This document shows positions 47,541 through 55,775 of a stretch of 64,000 nt of DNA, in pieces. How positions within the stretch are numbered: the stretch's first letter is position 1; each line of letters begins with the position of its first letter. The position numbers and the translations under genes are program-made. The DNA comes from HdN1 sp052035295 (GTDB lineage: Bacteria > Pseudomonadota > Gammaproteobacteria > Pseudomonadales > Ketobacteraceae): contig JBPOHS010000015.1 of assembly GCA_052035295.1 (NCBI GenBank), positions 17,910-81,909 on the forward strand. Direction: 5' to 3'. Under the pieces are notes generated by a model. The model searched no databases. It saw only the letters and a list, made by a program, of their open reading frames with translations, and was not told the DNA's origin.

Positions 47541-47589
47541 TAGTGAAGCTCCAAAAAGTCAGAAGTTGGTTTTATTAGGAATTGAAGAG

Positions 47590-48141
47590 ATGAAAGTGAC
47601 TATTCGCACCTGGATTACCCTGTTCGTATTACTCGTTTTTGGAGTGCAGGCATTCGGCGTGCAGGCGCAAACGGATATTGCTGTCAGTGGTTATCAGTTG
47701 GGTTCGGGCGATCTGGTACGAATCCAGGTTTACGGGGAGAGCGACCTGTCCCTTGATGCGCGCGTTACTGAAACCGGCATGATTGCCTATCCCTTTCTGG
47801 GTCAGATACAGCTGCTCGGTAGAACCCTTGATCAGGTCCAGCAAGCAATAACGCGCGGACTGAAGGGCGACTATCTGGTGGATCCCAAGGTCAGCGTAAC
47901 CATACTCGAATACCGGCAAATCTTTATCAATGGCGAAGTCAAGAGTCCGGGTGGATTTGCTTACCAGCCTGGGTTGACCGTACGCAAGGCCATTTCACTT
48001 GCCGGTGGTTTTACCGAGCGTGCTTCCAAAAACAAGATTTCGATCATCGCAGAGAAAACGCCTAACACACAGCGTGCTGCCACATTGAATACGCCGGTCA
48101 GTCCCGGCGACATCATTACTGTCGAACAAAGCTTTTTCTAG
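47590..48141 (+). CDS. Wza-like polysaccharide export protein (short form)
   Basis: 183 residues from the ATG at 47590, with GAAGAG upstream. A signal peptide (about 1-27) ends near VQAQTD with no lipobox Cys. Next are a Poly_export domain (YQLGSGDLVRIQVYGE..., about 35-110) and one SLBB domain (IFINGEVKSPGGFAYQPGLTV). E. coli Wza is about 380 residues with a lipid anchor and a C-terminal helix that crosses the outer membrane. Those parts are missing here, so an outer-membrane partner is needed; the adjacent barrel protein is the obvious candidate. Confidence 0.92.
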   Translation: MKVTIRTWITLFVLLVFGVQAFGVQAQTDIAVSGYQLGSGDLVRIQVYGESDLSLDARVTETGMIAYPFLGQIQLLGRTLDQVQQAITRGLKGDYLVDPKVSVTILEYRQIFINGEVKSPGGFAYQPGLTVRKAISLAGGFTERASKNKISIIAEKTPNTQRAATLNTPVSPGDIITVEQSFF

Positions 48142-48151
48142 GGGATCTGAC

Positions 48152-50404
48152 ATGCAAGTATCGTCAGCGAATACGGACGCGTTGCTAAACGAAAACATTA
48201 TTGATCTTCGTTACTATTGGAAGATCATGATGAAGAACAAGTGGTGGATTCTGGTTTGTGCCCTCGCGGCTGCGGCACTTTCGATCGCAGTGACATCGGC
48301 AATCAAGCCAGTTTACCGGTCAACCACCACCGTCATGATTGAAAGCAGCGAAAACAAGGTGGTATCGATCGAAGACGTTTATGGCATGAACACGCATGCC
48401 AAAGAGTACTTTCTGACCCAGTTTGAGCTCCTGAAAAGTCGGGAGCTGCTGTCATCGCTCGTGACCAAACTGAACCTGGTGGAGAATCCGGAGTTCGATC
48501 CACGCCAGCAGCCGGGTATTGACTGGCGCAGCTGGATTCCCGGGCAGCTCGACGCGGTCAAGGACATGCTCCCCAAGGCAGTTGATCCTGCCAGTTTGAG
48601 TGCCACCGCACTCCATAACATGGTACTGGCCAAGGTCCAGGATTCCCTGAAAGTGGAGATGGTCGCCAATACCCAACTCGTCAAAATCAATTTCGATGCC
48701 AATGATCCGGTGCTTGCGGCACAGGTCGCGAATACGCTCGCTGACTTGTATATCGAGCGCAATATGGAATCGAGGCTGGAAATGACGCAGAAAGCAGCGG
48801 GTTGGTTGTCCGGCCGCCTGGAAGGCCTCAGCGCCAAGCTGAAAGAGTCGGAAGCCAAACTTCAGGCGTATCGCGAACAAAATACCCTGGTCGAAATTTC
48901 CGGCGTCAACACGCTCAATGCCGAGGAACTCACGGAGCTGACCCAGCGTTTTGTCGCCGCCAGTGACGATCGTTCCAAGGCTCAGAATGCGCTGGAACAG
49001 GTCCGCGTTGCGATCAGTCTCGACGACATGGATCGACTGCTCGAGATACCCGCCATCCAGAGCCATGACCTGGTCAAGTCACTGAAGCGTGAACAGGTGC
49101 AGGCGGAACTCAAAGTCGCTGAATTGAGCAAGCATTACGGTCCGCGTCACCCCAAAATGATTTCAGCTCGCGCAGAAGTGGATCAGGCAAAGGCCGAATT
49201 AGACAAGCAGATCATGTGGGTTGCCCGTGGCATTGAATCGGACTATCGCAAGGCGCAGGAAACGGAACGGGCCGTCAGTGGTCAACTGAACATGGCCAAG
49301 CGCGACGCACAGAGCGTGAACCGCAAGGAGTTTCGTCTCAGCGAGTTACAACGTGAAGTGGAAACCAATCGTCAGTTGTACGATATGTTCATGACGCGTG
49401 CGAAGGAGACGGGAGAGACCGGCGGCCTGCAACCTGCACACGCGCGTGTTGTCGACAAGGCAACGCCTGGCAGTTTGCCCGTTTTCCCCAACACAAAACT
49501 TTTTGTTGCGCTGGCGATTATGCTGGGCCTGAGTGCAGGTGTCGTGTTGTCGTTTGTACGGGACGCACTCGATACCACCATTAAAACCCCGGAGGAACTT
49601 GAGGCCAGGCTGAGGGTGCCGCTGCTCGGTACGCTGCCAAAGACCAGGACTCGCAGTGGCAAACAACCGTACGAAGGGTTTCTGTCGGCGCGATTCAGCA
49701 GCTTTGCCGAGTCTGTGCGCTCTTTGCGCTCCAGCTTGATCGTGGCCAACATGGAAAAGCCCTACAAGTCGATGTTGGTCACGTCCACGCTTCCTGATGA
49801 GGGCAAATCGACGGTGGCTTTGAATCTTGCCGAGGCACTCGGGCAAATGGAACGTGTCCTGCTGATTGAAGCTGACCTGCGCAAGCCGTCGCTCAATGGG
49901 ACGTTGAAGCTTCCTGCGAATACGCCAGGGCTATCCAACCTGCTTTCCCAAACCGAGGATCTCAACACCTGCATCAAGAAAATGCCGTCCCTCGGCATCG
50001 ACGTTATGGTGGCTGGAACGGAGCCGTGTGATCCCCAGGAATTGCTGTCGATCAAACGGTTCTATCCGTTGCTGCAGGTGCTTGAGCTGCACTATGACCG
50101 GATCATCATTGATACGCCGCCAGCCTTGCCGGTGAGTGATGTGATTGTGTTGTCGAAGTTCGTCGACGCCATCCTTTACGTAGTCCGTGCCGGAACGACG
50201 CCCGCGTCTATCGCCGCGAAATGCATCAAGCGCCTCAATAACGCGGGTGCTCCGCTGCTGGGTGTCGTCCTTAACAGGTTTGATTTCCGCTATAGCGAGT
50301 ACGGAACCTATTACGGCAAGTACTATGATTATTCTGACAAATCCCTGTTAAAGAAAAATGCGAAGGTTCCTGAGGCAGCGCCATCCACTTTGCCGACTGC
50401 GTAA
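48152..50404 (+). CDS. Wzc-like polysaccharide co-polymerase with tyrosine-kinase domain
   Basis: 750 residues. A Wzz domain near the N terminus has its first membrane helix at about 30-50. A long periplasmic coiled-coil (about 200-420) and a second helix (about 450-470) follow. The cytoplasmic BY-kinase has Walker A LPDEGKST with Lys552, Walker A' LLIEADLRKPS, and Walker B RIIIDTPPALP. A C-terminal tyrosine cluster (YSEYGTYYGKYYDYSD) provides autophosphorylation sites. Such proteins set chain length and couple polymerisation to export. It starts 10 bp after the Wza-like gene and ends the + strand operon. Confidence 0.95.
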   Translation: MQVSSANTDALLNENIIDLRYYWKIMMKNKWWILVCALAAAALSIAVTSAIKPVYRSTTTVMIESSENKVVSIEDVYGMNTHAKEYFLTQFELLKSRELLSSLVTKLNLVENPEFDPRQQPGIDWRSWIPGQLDAVKDMLPKAVDPASLSATALHNMVLAKVQDSLKVEMVANTQLVKINFDANDPVLAAQVANTLADLYIERNMESRLEMTQKAAGWLSGRLEGLSAKLKESEAKLQAYREQNTLVEISGVNTLNAEELTELTQRFVAASDDRSKAQNALEQVRVAISLDDMDRLLEIPAIQSHDLVKSLKREQVQAELKVAELSKHYGPRHPKMISARAEVDQAKAELDKQIMWVARGIESDYRKAQETERAVSGQLNMAKRDAQSVNRKEFRLSELQREVETNRQLYDMFMTRAKETGETGGLQPAHARVVDKATPGSLPVFPNTKLFVALAIMLGLSAGVVLSFVRDALDTTIKTPEELEARLRVPLLGTLPKTRTRSGKQPYEGFLSARFSSFAESVRSLRSSLIVANMEKPYKSMLVTSTLPDEGKSTVALNLAEALGQMERVLLIEADLRKPSLNGTLKLPANTPGLSNLLSQTEDLNTCIKKMPSLGIDVMVAGTEPCDPQELLSIKRFYPLLQVLELHYDRIIIDTPPALPVSDVIVLSKFVDAILYVVRAGTTPASIAAKCIKRLNNAGAPLLGVVLNRFDFRYSEYGTYYGKYYDYSDKSLLKKNAKVPEAAPSTLPTA

Positions 50405-50905
50405 GACGTTTTGGTTGACGGTCCAGCTGCTGGCTGGACCGTGACCTTGGACTGGACGTCGCCCCCGTTTATTTCTTGCTTGTTGTCCCGCTGGTTCAAT
50501 TTGACGCCGGCGTTCAGGTCGGATCGATCCTTGGCTCTGCCCGCTGTATCCCGATGGTTTAAGCCCCCGCGCACTCAAAGCACCAACAGCTGCACAGCAG
50601 CGACCCCCAACGCAGTTCCAAAGCAGCGGCCCCAAAGCGGCCCCAACGCAGTCCCAAAGCTGTTCCAAAGCAGTCCCAAAGCTGTCCCAAAGCAGTCTCA
50701 AAGCAGTCATGGCTCCCTTGGCTGGCAGGATGGGTCAGTCAGATTATGCGGAAGCAGGAAAGGGTGTGAAAGGGAAGGGAAGGGAAGGGAAGGGAAGGGA
50801 AGGGAAGGGAAGGGAAGGGAAGGCAGAAGGCAGAAGGCAGAAGGCAGGATAGAGCGACGTCAGTCAGCGATTGACTGACGTCGTGTCAGCAGATATCAGT
50901 CAAGA
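50405..50905. repeat. Repeat-rich intergenic region between convergent exopolysaccharide genes
   Basis: Three tandem repeat families occur in order. A 22-bp unit (TCCCAAAGCTGTTCCAAAGC+AG) has two full copies at 50652-50695, with decayed CCAAAGC units from about 50618 to 50707. A pentamer AGGGA occurs ten times at 50771-50820. A heptamer GCAGAAG has 3.6 copies at 50823-50847. A 155-codon open frame across it is low-complexity and not credible as a gene. Confidence 0.9.
50855..50883. terminator. Strong hairpin between convergent genes
   Basis: Perfect 12-bp stem CGACGTCAGTCA/TGACTGACGTCG with a 5-nt loop. It is 22 bp from the stop of the opposing sugar-phosphate transferase gene and 450 bp past the wzc-like stop. 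No T-tract on either side, so it may act as a bidirectional terminator or RNA 3' end stabiliser. Confidence 0.5.
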
Positions 50906-52351
50906 TCAATAGGCATCGTGGAACAACAAGGCGAACGGCGTTTTCAGCAGAATCTTGATGTCCAGCCAGATCGACCAGCGGTTGATATAGTCGAGATCCA
51001 TTTCTACCCGCAGGTACATTTTTTCCATCGTATCGGTTTCGCCCCGCAAGCCGTTGACTTGAGCCCAGCCGGTCATACCCGGTTTGGTGCGGTGTCTCTG
51101 CATATAAGACCTTATCTTGCAGGAATACAGATCGTTGTGTTCCACCGCATGGGGACGTGGTCCAACCAGAGACATGGTGCCTTGCAGGACATTGAAGAGC
51201 TGTGGCAATTCGTCGAGGCTGGTACGGCGAATGAACTTGCCAATCGGTGTGATGCGATTGTCATTCTTGGTGGCTTGACGCACGTCAGCGTCGTTGTGCA
51301 TCACCATCGATCTGAACTTCCAGACATCAATGATGCGGCCATCCCAGCCGTGTCTTTTTTGCTTGAAGATGATCGGGCCTGGTGAGCTGGTGCGCACCAG
51401 AAGCGCAATCAAGGCCATGAGGGGGGACAGAGCAATGAGCATCAGCATGGCGATGGACTTGTCCATGATGCTTTTGGTGAGCGCACCGGAGGCAGACGTC
51501 AACGGGCTTTCCGACAGCGAGATCAAGGGCAGGCCATTGATTTCACGGATTGAGTGATTGAGAAGACGAAGGGCGTAAATGTCCGGCACCCATACGACGT
51601 CCAGGGGAACGTCACCAAGGTCTTCGCAGATTTCGTCAATCAAGGCCGCACGTGAGATCGGCAAAGCGATGTAGACACGGTTTATCTTGTACTCGGTAAT
51701 AATCTTTCTGAGCTGCTCGATGCTGCCAAGGTAGGCCGCCTTTTCCGTTTTCCAGCGGGCAATGGCGGATGGATCATCATCGAGAACGCCGATAATACGG
51801 TCCGGCATCCAGGCATTTTTACGGAGACTGTCAATAAGGTGTTCGGCCAGGCCTTGGGTTCCCAGCACGATAGCGCGAACGGGCTGCCCATAATCGGCAT
51901 GCCGGGAAAGACTGTATGTCACCTGGTAGGCAACGAGCTGCAACAGGTAGCCGCCAATGGCCCAACTGACGATGACAACCCGCGAGAAGGTGTCACTGAG
52001 CTTGCACGCAAACATGGCAAGAACAACAGAAAGCACCACAAGTGACCACGAGCGCGCAATCCGCAGTGCGCCGTTGAGCCTTCCACCGCTGCGACGATAT
52101 ACCCCCCGCCAGCCGTAGATGACCATGATCAACAAGCCACTGATCAGTGCCAGCGCCCGGTAGTGATCATTGATTTCGTTGTTGCGCAGCCAAGCTGCGC
52201 ACAGCAGTGTCAGCACCGAGGCGAAAATGCTGAGTGTCAACTGGATGTGCGAGAGAAGATTGTCATGATTTTGTAACAGGCGCTTGGGGCGCTGCTTGTG
52301 ATACTGGCCAGTGACGAAGGGCGAAGCGTACGACTGGTTGTCGGAAATCAT
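50906..52351 (-). CDS. Undecaprenyl-phosphate sugar phosphotransferase (WcaJ/WbaP type)
   Basis: 481 residues, polyprenol-phosphate hexose-1-phosphate transferase. Four N-terminal membrane helices (about 35-150) precede a CoA-binding-like Rossmann domain (about 155-270). The catalytic bacterial sugar transferase domain follows a re-entrant helix (about 285-310). Signatures are KSIMDKSIAMLMLIALSPL, KQKRHGWDGR, VWKFRSM, RTSLDELPQLFNVLQGTMSLVGPRPH (Asp-Glu pair) and RHRTKPGMTGWAQVNGLRGET. It starts repeat-unit synthesis by loading a hexose-1-phosphate on undecaprenyl phosphate. It faces the rest of the locus convergently, with its own sigma-54-like promoter. AGGAG precedes the ATG. Confidence 0.94.
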   Translation of the reverse strand: MISDNQSYASPFVTGQYHKQRPKRLLQNHDNLLSHIQLTLSIFASVLTLLCAAWLRNNEINDHYRALALISGLLIMVIYGWRGVYRRSGGRLNGALRIARSWSLVVLSVVLAMFACKLSDTFSRVVIVSWAIGGYLLQLVAYQVTYSLSRHADYGQPVRAIVLGTQGLAEHLIDSLRKNAWMPDRIIGVLDDDPSAIARWKTEKAAYLGSIEQLRKIITEYKINRVYIALPISRAALIDEICEDLGDVPLDVVWVPDIYALRLLNHSIREINGLPLISLSESPLTSASGALTKSIMDKSIAMLMLIALSPLMALIALLVRTSSPGPIIFKQKRHGWDGRIIDVWKFRSMVMHNDADVRQATKNDNRITPIGKFIRRTSLDELPQLFNVLQGTMSLVGPRPHAVEHNDLYSCKIRSYMQRHRTKPGMTGWAQVNGLRGETDTMEKMYLRVEMDLDYINRWSIWLDIKILLKTPFALLFHDAY

Positions 52352-52389
52352 GATCTACTCCTGCAGGAAAGTCCGTACAACTTATTGAC

Positions 52390-52406
52390 AGCAAGAACTC
52401 TGCCAA
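52390..52406 (-). promoter_or_regulatory. Sigma-54 promoter of the sugar phosphotransferase gene
   Basis: Read on the - strand: TTGGCAGAGTTCTTGCT, that is TGGCAG-N5-TTGCT, one base from the sigma-54 consensus. GG and GC are exactly 10 bp apart. Predicted transcription start is near 52380, about 29 nt before the ATG at 52351. Confidence 0.65.
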
Positions 52407-52900
52407 AGAGATTTAATTCAGGTTCAAGAAAGTCAGAGGGTGCAACGCCCATGATTTGCTTCAATGGTCAGATTCAAAGTAAACAAAACTGACTCGCGTG
52501 TGCTCGATAGTGATGCAGTACCGCACGTTTTTTGTGCGTCTTGCCTCTTGAGCCCCTTTCTCCGGCTGCCTTTATTGCAGATAAAGTGCGGCTAATCAAT
52601 ACCGTTATTCGGATAAGTTTGCGTGAATAGACTAATTTCGGTCTTGGTAAAATACTGGTTTATTTATGTGTGATTTTTGTTAAAAAGAACGACCAAATTG
52701 TATTTTTTAAAAAACTGTTAAGTCGTTGTTAATCTGCGGGTTCTTCTGCTTGCGTGAAATTTACAGTCTTTTTGGCGTCTGCAGGGGAGGAATCGTGTCA
52801 GTTTGTTGGCTTTGGATTGTTCGCTTTGAAAAACGTGGTCGAAATTGAAAAATTGATTGATTTGAAAAAATGTCTCAGTTGCTTCACCCCGACTTGATAA
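52407..52900. other. AT-rich gene-free region
   Basis: About 500 bp with no credible gene. The part from roughly 52560 to 52900 is strikingly AT-rich, with runs such as TTTTTTAAAAAACTG and many TGTTA/TTAAC words. That is suitable for bent DNA, activator or H-NS-like binding upstream of the sigma-54 promoter. Short open frames here read in the wrong context and lack homology. Confidence 0.5.
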
Positions 52901-52905
52901 CAAGA

Positions 52906-52936
52906 CGCTGGTGAGGGTTGCGAACACTCACCAGCG
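52906..52936 (-). terminator. Terminator hairpin of the second HMG-CoA reductase gene
   Basis: Perfect 10-bp stem CGCTGGTGAG/CTCACCAGCG with an 11-nt loop, starting 52 bp after the stop on the - strand and followed there by TCTTGTTATC. Confidence 0.65.
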
Positions 52937-52987
52937 AGCAGGCGGAGGCCTGACGGCTTGAAGGAAGCCAATGCCATTGCCTCGGTG

Positions 52988-54157
52988 TCAAGGGCGGTTT
53001 CGCCCAAATTGATCGTGACTGGAGACCCATTGGTCCGAGACGATCGCAGACGACAACGAGAGTTCACCGCACAGCACGACGGCAGCAACGATCTCAGCGA
53101 ATTTGAAAACGCTTTCCTTGCCGTAGCAGCCCAGAATCTCCAGCGCTTCGCGCTGCGTTGGCAAGCCCGTCCCGCCGCCATAGGTTGCGACGATCAGCGA
53201 TGGGATAGTCACCGAGAAATAGTAATCACCGTTGGGTTTGAGTTCTCCATGAACAAAACCGGCAGACGATTCTGCCACGTTGGCGACATCCTGCCCGCAG
53301 GCGATAAACATTGCTGTGATGCCGTTGGCGAAATGGGCGCCGTTGTTGACGGAGCCAGCCAGCAGTGCCCCCATGTTGGAGAGCTGTCGTTGCTTGAACA
53401 GCGCTTCGCCGCTGGTGTGCATGACATCCTTCAGCAGGGCGGCAGGCAGGGTAATTTCGGCAACGACCCGTTTGCCCCGCGTATGCAAGGAGTTAACCTG
53501 GGAGTGTTTCTTGTCGGTATCGAAATTGGCGGCAAGCGAGAAGTGTTCCAGGCCAGGCATGTCCTGATCCAGCATCCACATGCAGGCATGGCGGGTGGCT
53601 TTGGACACCATGTTCTGGCCGGCGGCGTCCCCGGTAGTGAAGTTGAACCGGAGCCAGCGCATTTTTCCCAAGGCATACTGTTCGATATTTCTCAGTTTGC
53701 CGGAGCGGGTCGTCTCTTCAGCCACGGACTTGATCCTGCTGAAGTTGTCACAGACCCACTCGCCAAAGTCACGGGCATATCGCGCATTCTCGAACACGAA
53801 CACGGGAGCGCGTTGCATGGCGTCGTCGATGACCGTCACGGTGATTCCGCCAGCTTCGCGGGTCAGGCGCATGCCGCGCGAGTAGCTGGCCACCAGCGTG
53901 CCTTCTGTCGTGGCCATGGGAATATAAAACTCCCCTTGCGCATGCTCACCATTCACCAATACCGGCCCTGCCAGACCCATGGGCACCTGTGCAACGCCCG
54001 CGAAACCTTCGATGTTGCCGGGAAGCAGGGCAGGGTCAATCGAATAACGGCCGATGTGTTCCAGGGCTGCGCCAGTTTCGGACGTGACGGTGTCCCTGCG
54101 GGCATGGGCCATTTCTGCGGTGTAATCGTTGACGGGGTCGCGCGGAAGCTTCTTCAT
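52988..54157 (-). CDS. Hydroxymethylglutaryl-CoA reductase (stand-alone)
   Basis: 389 residues from the ATG at 54157 (AGGGA upstream); the longer frame to 54379 adds a basic, Pro-rich stretch with no family look. It is a class I-type HMG-CoA reductase domain. PMGLAGPVLVNG is followed by the catalytic Glu in TTEGTLVAS, Lys in DTDKKHS, Asp in CGQDVAN and His near the C terminus in SSHDQFG. It shares with the fusion protein at 4547-7297 the GDAAGQNM loop and the ending GRNRP, so the two are related within this genome. It has no membrane anchor. Neighbours are housekeeping genes, with no mevalonate-pathway partner. NADPH-dependent mevalonate formation is expected, but another acyl-CoA substrate is possible. 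Confidence 0.92.
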   Translation of the reverse strand: MKKLPRDPVNDYTAEMAHARRDTVTSETGAALEHIGRYSIDPALLPGNIEGFAGVAQVPMGLAGPVLVNGEHAQGEFYIPMATTEGTLVASYSRGMRLTREAGGITVTVIDDAMQRAPVFVFENARYARDFGEWVCDNFSRIKSVAEETTRSGKLRNIEQYALGKMRWLRFNFTTGDAAGQNMVSKATRHACMWMLDQDMPGLEHFSLAANFDTDKKHSQVNSLHTRGKRVVAEITLPAALLKDVMHTSGEALFKQRQLSNMGALLAGSVNNGAHFANGITAMFIACGQDVANVAESSAGFVHGELKPNGDYYFSVTIPSLIVATYGGGTGLPTQREALEILGCYGKESVFKFAEIVAAVVLCGELSLSSAIVSDQWVSSHDQFGRNRP

Positions 54158-54354
54158 GTCTTGGTCCCTGGCGTTTGGTGAGGGCGGGCTGTTTCCAGTC
54201 CGCCGCGGGTGATCCGCATCATGATATGGATTTGTGCGCCTTGGAATTGGCCCTGGCGCAGAATAACGGGGAAACGCTGCCCATGCGTGCCCAGCAATCG
54301 CCTTCCTGTGCAGGAGGCACGGATGGTGGAAGGAAGCCGGCGTTCTGGTGTGCC

Positions 54355-55104
54355 TTATTTGGCGGACAGGGGTTTCCAACTGGTTAAATCAAGGGAGTAG
54401 ACACTGCCATCCGTGTCTTTCTGGCGAACGCGGACTACCACGACCGGGTTGGAGGACATCAACCAGAGGTAGGTCTGTCGCTTGCGGTTTTTGTGAACCC
54501 GTTCAATGCGTACCGTGTCCATCTTGCCATCAGGCGTTTCAATGGTTTCGGTGCCAAGGGTGCGGTACTCACGCATTTCGATGTTGTCGTCATCGGTTTC
54601 AGGAAAGGTCAAAACCTGCAAGTCTGACGTTATCTGACAAGCGATACGAAGGTAAACGCTCATCGGGTCGACAGTATCAGTCACCAGCTTGAATTCGCCT
54701 TTGGCCCCCTCGTCGTTGTAACTCGCGGTCTGCCGCTTCCAGTCGAAATCGATGGATTTTTCGCGCTTGCGAAAGACATTGCCGCGCCGGGAAATGTAGT
54801 GCAAAGGCTGGACGTCACACCCCTTCAATTCAAGTTGCGATTCCTCGTGCAGGAAATACAGCAGATGATCTGCGCTGTAACTGTGGCGGTAAGTGCCGTC
54901 GGGAAGCCGTTCCAGCTTGCGCGATACGACGTCCTCGAATTCGCTGCCGTTATAGGTCGCCTTGTACTGGGCCACGAACGGTGTCGGGGTGGTCGTCTTG
55001 GCAATGGCGTCGGCAGAAAACGCCCCGGGTGCATGGCAGGCCATTAATGGAAAGGCCATGCAGGCCAAGCGTGATGCCTTCCGGTAAAGGGGGCTGACGT
55101 TCAT
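54355..55104 (-). CDS. DUF3108 domain-containing periplasmic protein
   Basis: 249 residues with a signal peptide (hydrophobic core about 12-25, cleavage near GAFSADA). The body matches the DUF3108 type: FVAQYKATYNGSEFEDVVSRKLER, YLHYISRRGNVFRKREKSIDFDWKRQ-like text, a TDTVDPMSVYLRI segment and KRQTYLWLMSSNPVVVVRVRQKD near the end. In Pseudomonas a homologue lies beside purN-purM, as here. Function is not known. It overlaps the purN start region by 4 bp. Confidence 0.88.
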   Translation of the reverse strand: MNVSPLYRKASRLACMAFPLMACHAPGAFSADAIAKTTTPTPFVAQYKATYNGSEFEDVVSRKLERLPDGTYRHSYSADHLLYFLHEESQLELKGCDVQPLHYISRRGNVFRKREKSIDFDWKRQTASYNDEGAKGEFKLVTDTVDPMSVYLRIACQITSDLQVLTFPETDDDNIEMREYRTLGTETIETPDGKMDTVRIERVHKNRKRQTYLWLMSSNPVVVVRVRQKDTDGSVYSLDLTSWKPLSAK

Positions 55105-55766
55105 GCAGGTAGCGTGTCCATGTCGATTTCTCCGGGTCGTATCGGTCGACCCTGCAGCAACACGATTCCCGATTCCCGATCCAATGTCAATTGCCCCGAC
55201 ATGAACAGACCAACAACCCGGACATACAAGGGGTGCTCCATTCGCTGAACCCGCGCGGCAAGGGTTTCGCTGGTGTCGTCGGTCAGCACTGGTACATGGG
55301 CCTGGGCGATAACGGGGCCGCCATCCAGCTCGGGCGTGACAAAATGCACGCTGCAGCCGTGCCGGGTTTCGCCGGCATCAATGGCTCGTTGATGCGTGTG
55401 CAGCCCTTTGTAGGCTGGCAGCAAAGAGGGATGGATATTGAGCAGACGTCCTTCGTAGTGGTGCACAAACGCTGGCGTCAGGATGCGCATGAATCCGGCC
55501 AGCACGACCAGGTCCGGCAACAAACTGTCAATGGTGGACATCAGCGCGGCGTCATAGGTTTCGCGATCAGGGTATTGCTTGTGGTCGAGCACGAGCCCCT
55601 GAATGCCATGTCGCTTTGCCCGTTCGAGCCCTTTGGCATCCGGGCGGTTGCTGATAACGGCGGCGATTTCGCCTGGGATCTCGCCGCGTTCCTTTGCATC
55701 AAGCAAAGCCTGGAGATTGGTGCCAGATCCGGAAATCAGCACCACATAACGGAGGGGTTGCGCCAT
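55101..55766 (-). CDS. purN: Phosphoribosylglycinamide formyltransferase
   Basis: 221 residues. Transfers formyl from 10-formyl-THF to GAR in purine synthesis. The phosphate loop is SGSGTNLQALLDAKE near the N terminus. The catalytic Asn and His are in LLNIHPSLLPAYKGLHTH, and the Asp is in VTPELDGGPVIAQA. It lies 9 bp after purM on the - strand, the usual purM-purN operon. Confidence 0.97.
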   Translation of the reverse strand: MAQPLRYVVLISGSGTNLQALLDAKERGEIPGEIAAVISNRPDAKGLERAKRHGIQGLVLDHKQYPDRETYDAALMSTIDSLLPDLVVLAGFMRILTPAFVHHYEGRLLNIHPSLLPAYKGLHTHQRAIDAGETRHGCSVHFVTPELDGGPVIAQAHVPVLTDDTSETLAARVQRMEHPLYVRVVGLFMSGQLTLDRESGIVLLQGRPIRPGEIDMDTLPA

Positions 55767-55775
55767 GCTGACCGC

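Noticed and set aside
50618..50847. CRISPR array
   Set aside because: Repeats are contiguous and short with no unique spacers, and no cas gene is near.
50411..50878. 155-codon open frame across the repeat region
   Set aside because: Its sequence is produced by the tandem repeats (REGKG units) and has no start context or homology.
36383..52351. Exosortase/PEP-CTERM-type exopolysaccharide locus
   Set aside because: No exosortase (XrtA-like) or PEP-CTERM tail is seen, although the short Wza-like protein and barrel recall that type.
52958..54181. 407-codon + strand open frame
   Set aside because: Antisense to the second HMG-CoA reductase.
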